Shown here: positions 62,111 to 64,000 of the stretch, piece after piece | Layout: every line of letters begins with the position of its first letter | Numbering within the stretch: the first letter of the stretch is position 1 | Assembly (NCBI RefSeq): GCF_900105735.1 | Contig: NZ_LT629793.1 | Coordinates: forward strand, 1,240,001-1,304,000 | Length of the DNA stretch: 64,000 bases | Direction: 5' to 3' | DNA from: Pseudomonas yamanorum | Lineage (GTDB): Bacteria > Pseudomonadota > Gammaproteobacteria > Pseudomonadales > Pseudomonadaceae | The notes under the pieces: generated by a model | The model's database searches: none | The model's input: only the letters and a program-made list of their open reading frames with translations | Told to the model about the DNA's origin: nothing | Translations under genes and position numbers: made by a program

Positions 62111-63628
62111 CTACTTCTTCTTGCCCTTCTTGTCATGCTTGTCTGTCTTGTCGAACGCTTCCTCCAGCGCCCGGTTGATGGTGCGCAACACCTTCACCCG
62201 CGCCCAGCGCTTGTCATTCGCCTCGACCAGCGTCCACGGGGCAATCTCGGTGCTGGTGCGGTCCACCATGTCGCCCACCGCCGCCCGGTAGTCGTCCCAC
62301 TTGTCGCGATTGCGCCAGTCATCCTCGGTGATCTTGAAGCGTTTGAACGGGATTTCCTCGCGGGCCTGGAACCGCTCCAGCTGCGTCTGCTTGTCGATCG
62401 CCAGCCAGAACTTGACCACGATCACCCCGGCATCCCGCAGTTGCTCTTCAAAGTCGTTGATCTCGCCGTAGGCGCGCATCCAGTCCGTCGGCGTGCAGAA
62501 GCCTTCGATGCGTTCCACCAGCACCCGGCCGTACCAGGAGCGGTCGAACACGGTGAACATGCCCCGCGCCGGAATTTTCTGCCAGAAACGCCACAAGTAA
62601 GGCTGGGCGCGTTCGTCTTCGCTGGGCGCGGCAATCGGTACGATGTGGTACTGCCGGGGATCGAGGGCTGCCGCCACGCGGCGGATAGCACCGCCCTTGC
62701 CTGCCGCGTCGTTGCCTTCAAATACCGTCACCAACGCGTGTTTGCGCATGCGCTTGTCGCGCATCAGCCCGGAGAACCGCGCCTGTTCGGTAATCAGTTG
62801 TTCTTCGTAATCGTCCTTTTCAAGGCTCAGGCTCATGTCCAGGCTGTTCAGCAAGCTCATCTGGTCAACCGCCGACGGCAGCGGCGCCGGGTTCATGCCG
62901 CTGACTTTACCCTTGGGCACTTTCAAGGCGTTTTGCAGGCCTTCGAGCAGGATCTTGCCGACGGTCAGCCCGCGGTAGTGTGCATCGACCCCCTCGATCA
63001 CGTACCACGGCGCATAGTCACGGCTGGTGCGGCGCAGGATCCGCTCACCGAAATGCACAAACTTGTCGTAGGTCTTTGACTGCTGCCAGTCCAGCGGGCT
63101 GATGCGCCAGCTGTGCAGCGGGTCATCCTGCAAGGCTTTGAGCCGGGATTTCATCTGCTTTTTGGACAGGTGAAACCAGAACTTGAAGATCAGCGCGCCT
63201 TCGTCACACAGCATCTTTTCCAGGCGCTCGGCACCGGCGATGGCCTGGTCGAGCCGCGCGTCCTTGATCTCGCCATGCACGCGACTCTGCAGCATCTGGC
63301 TGTACCAGTTGCCAAAAAAGATCCCCATGCGGCCTTTCGCCGGCAGCTGGCGCCAATAGCGCCAAGCCGGCGGGCGGGCCAGTTCTTCGTCGGTCTGCTG
63401 GTCGAAGGTGCGTACTTCGATCAGGCGCGGGTCCATCCATTCATTCAGCAACTTGACGGTTTCGCCCTTGCCGGCGCCTTCGATGCCATTGATCAGGATG
63501 ATCACCGGGAAGCGCTTCTGCTGCTGCAGTTCGTACTGCACTTCCAGCAGGGCTTCGCGTAAGGCCGGCACTTCGGCGTCGTAGGTGTCTTTGTCGATGG
63601 CGTGACCGATTTCGGCAGATTCGAACAT
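62111..63628 (-). CDS. Polyphosphate:AMP phosphotransferase (two-domain PPK2)
   Basis: 505 aa from ATG 63628 (M-F-E-S-A-E-I-G); a start 27 codons upstream is not preferred. Two tandem PPK2 domains each have a P-loop: G-I-E-G-A-G-K-G-E in the first and G-N-D-A-A-G-K-G-G in the second. The arginine lid R-S-W-Y-G-R-V-L-V-E-R occurs in the second and N-W-Y-S-Q-M-L in the first. The fused form corresponds to PAP, which makes ADP from AMP using polyphosphate as donor. Usually only the C-terminal domain is catalytic. It has a lysine-rich C-terminus. Confidence 0.91.
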   Translation of the reverse strand: MFESAEIGHAIDKDTYDAEVPALREALLEVQYELQQQKRFPVIILINGIEGAGKGETVKLLNEWMDPRLIEVRTFDQQTDEELARPPAWRYWRQLPAKGRMGIFFGNWYSQMLQSRVHGEIKDARLDQAIAGAERLEKMLCDEGALIFKFWFHLSKKQMKSRLKALQDDPLHSWRISPLDWQQSKTYDKFVHFGERILRRTSRDYAPWYVIEGVDAHYRGLTVGKILLEGLQNALKVPKGKVSGMNPAPLPSAVDQMSLLNSLDMSLSLEKDDYEEQLITEQARFSGLMRDKRMRKHALVTVFEGNDAAGKGGAIRRVAAALDPRQYHIVPIAAPSEDERAQPYLWRFWQKIPARGMFTVFDRSWYGRVLVERIEGFCTPTDWMRAYGEINDFEEQLRDAGVIVVKFWLAIDKQTQLERFQAREEIPFKRFKITEDDWRNRDKWDDYRAAVGDMVDRTSTEIAPWTLVEANDKRWARVKVLRTINRALEEAFDKTDKHDKKGKKK

Positions 63629-63782
63629 GGGCGGCTCCGTTCCAGAATGAGGCAAGACTAGCGGATTGGACGGTGCAACGCCGGAGGAAATTCCACACCC
63701 GGTTGTCATGGATCAATGACACCCCTGTTGATCAGCTAGAATGGCCGCCTTGTCTTTGCCTGCCGTATTTTATGAGCCGCCC

Positions 63783-64000
63783 ATGAACCCCGTATCCCAC
63801 GCCCAGCTCGACTGGGATGACCAAGGTCGCCCGCACTCGCGGGTGTTCGACGACGTGTACTTCTCCGACAAGTCGGGCCTTGAAGAAACCCGCTACGTGT
63901 TCCTTGAACAGAACCGTTTGCAGGAACGCTTTGCTGCGCTGCCGGTGGGTGGGCGCTTGGTGATTGGTGAGACCGGCTTTGGCACCGGGTTGAATTTTTT
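63783..64000 (+). CDS. mnmC: MnmC, tRNA 5-methylaminomethyl-2-thiouridine biosynthesis protein (N-terminal part)
   Basis: The window ends after 72 codons. ATG 63783 starts [18 protein letters not shown] and continues through V-F-D-D-V-Y-F-S and [11 protein letters not shown], the SAM-binding motif of the MnmC methyltransferase domain. MnmC finishes mnm5(s2)U34 modification. The C-terminal oxidoreductase domain lies outside the window. Confidence 0.9.
   Translation, partial: MNPVSHAQLDWDDQGRPHSRVFDDVYFSDKSGLEETRYVFLEQNRLQERFAALPVGGRLVIGETGFGTGLNF

Noticed and set aside
60926..63079. Long plus-strand open frame (717 codons) over the thiolase and PPK2 genes
   Set aside because: Shadow of two well-supported minus-strand genes; its composition (His/Arg/Gln-rich) is typical of antisense frames.

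Overview
The window is chromosomal DNA of a Pseudomonas, most likely of the fluorescens group. The evidence is the GC-rich host genes with little space between them, many REP/REPIN palindromes built on 'GGGAGCGGGCTTGCTCGC' and 'GGGAGCTGGCTTGCCTGC', an agu2-type agmatine cluster, and typical Pseudomonas genes (fumC, trhO, bolA family, polyphosphate:AMP phosphotransferase, mnmC).

Layout. (1) 1-6844: a Tn7-like transposition module. It has a decayed transposase scrap, then tnsA, tnsB, tnsC and a very long tniQ, with GC falling steadily into tniQ. tnsB is split by a -1 frameshift at a run of nine A. TniQ carries a C-terminal array of about eight helix-turn-helix-like units. (2) 6845-12139: the module abuts the last ~120 codons (HPt domain) of a hybrid sensor kinase, followed by an RcsB-type response regulator and a three-gene chaperone-usher fimbrial operon. 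The element has apparently replaced or interrupted the kinase that would have controlled the fimbriae. (3) 12141-15516: an MFS exporter with a divergent TetR regulator, a LysR regulator and a TonB-receptor relic. (4) 16336-20607: LysR, RraA-type aldolase, aminotransferase and dicarboxylate/glutamate symporter, probably a small amino-acid catabolic pathway. (5) 20617-28071: a YghU-type glutathione transferase, then an RND efflux operon with divergent MarR. (6) 29182-37434: mug, the agmatine operon (two agmatine deiminases, N-carbamoylputrescine amidase, polyamine-binding protein, LysR) and an S9 peptidase. (7) 37587-39549: Ada-like zinc protein, tRNA-Asn, GDPD. (8) 39592-46970: a CoA-dependent beta-oxidation cluster (class III CoA transferase, double-domain hydroxyacyl-CoA dehydrogenase, hydratase, IclR regulator, acyl-CoA dehydrogenase, AAHS transporter) with IclR-like operators. 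(9) 47140-51406: c-di-GMP enzymes around a TenA/PqqC-like protein. (10) 51482-64000: ABC exporter, DsbA-like protein, trhO, bolA family, DUF2059, fumC, DMT transporter, thiolase, polyphosphate:AMP phosphotransferase and the start of mnmC.

Three copies of an ~800-bp imperfect palindrome lie at 15.5, 28.1 and 58.5 kb. Each has a REPIN at its centre. Copy 1 has a different REPIN type from copies 2 and 3, and copy 3 is interrupted by a complete IS4-type element with a 9-bp target duplication.

The features I consider most unusual are the Tn7-like module with its HTH-array TniQ and frameshifted TnsB, the giant REPIN-centred palindromes, and the RraA/aminotransferase/symporter pathway. All functions come from reading motifs; no database search was possible.
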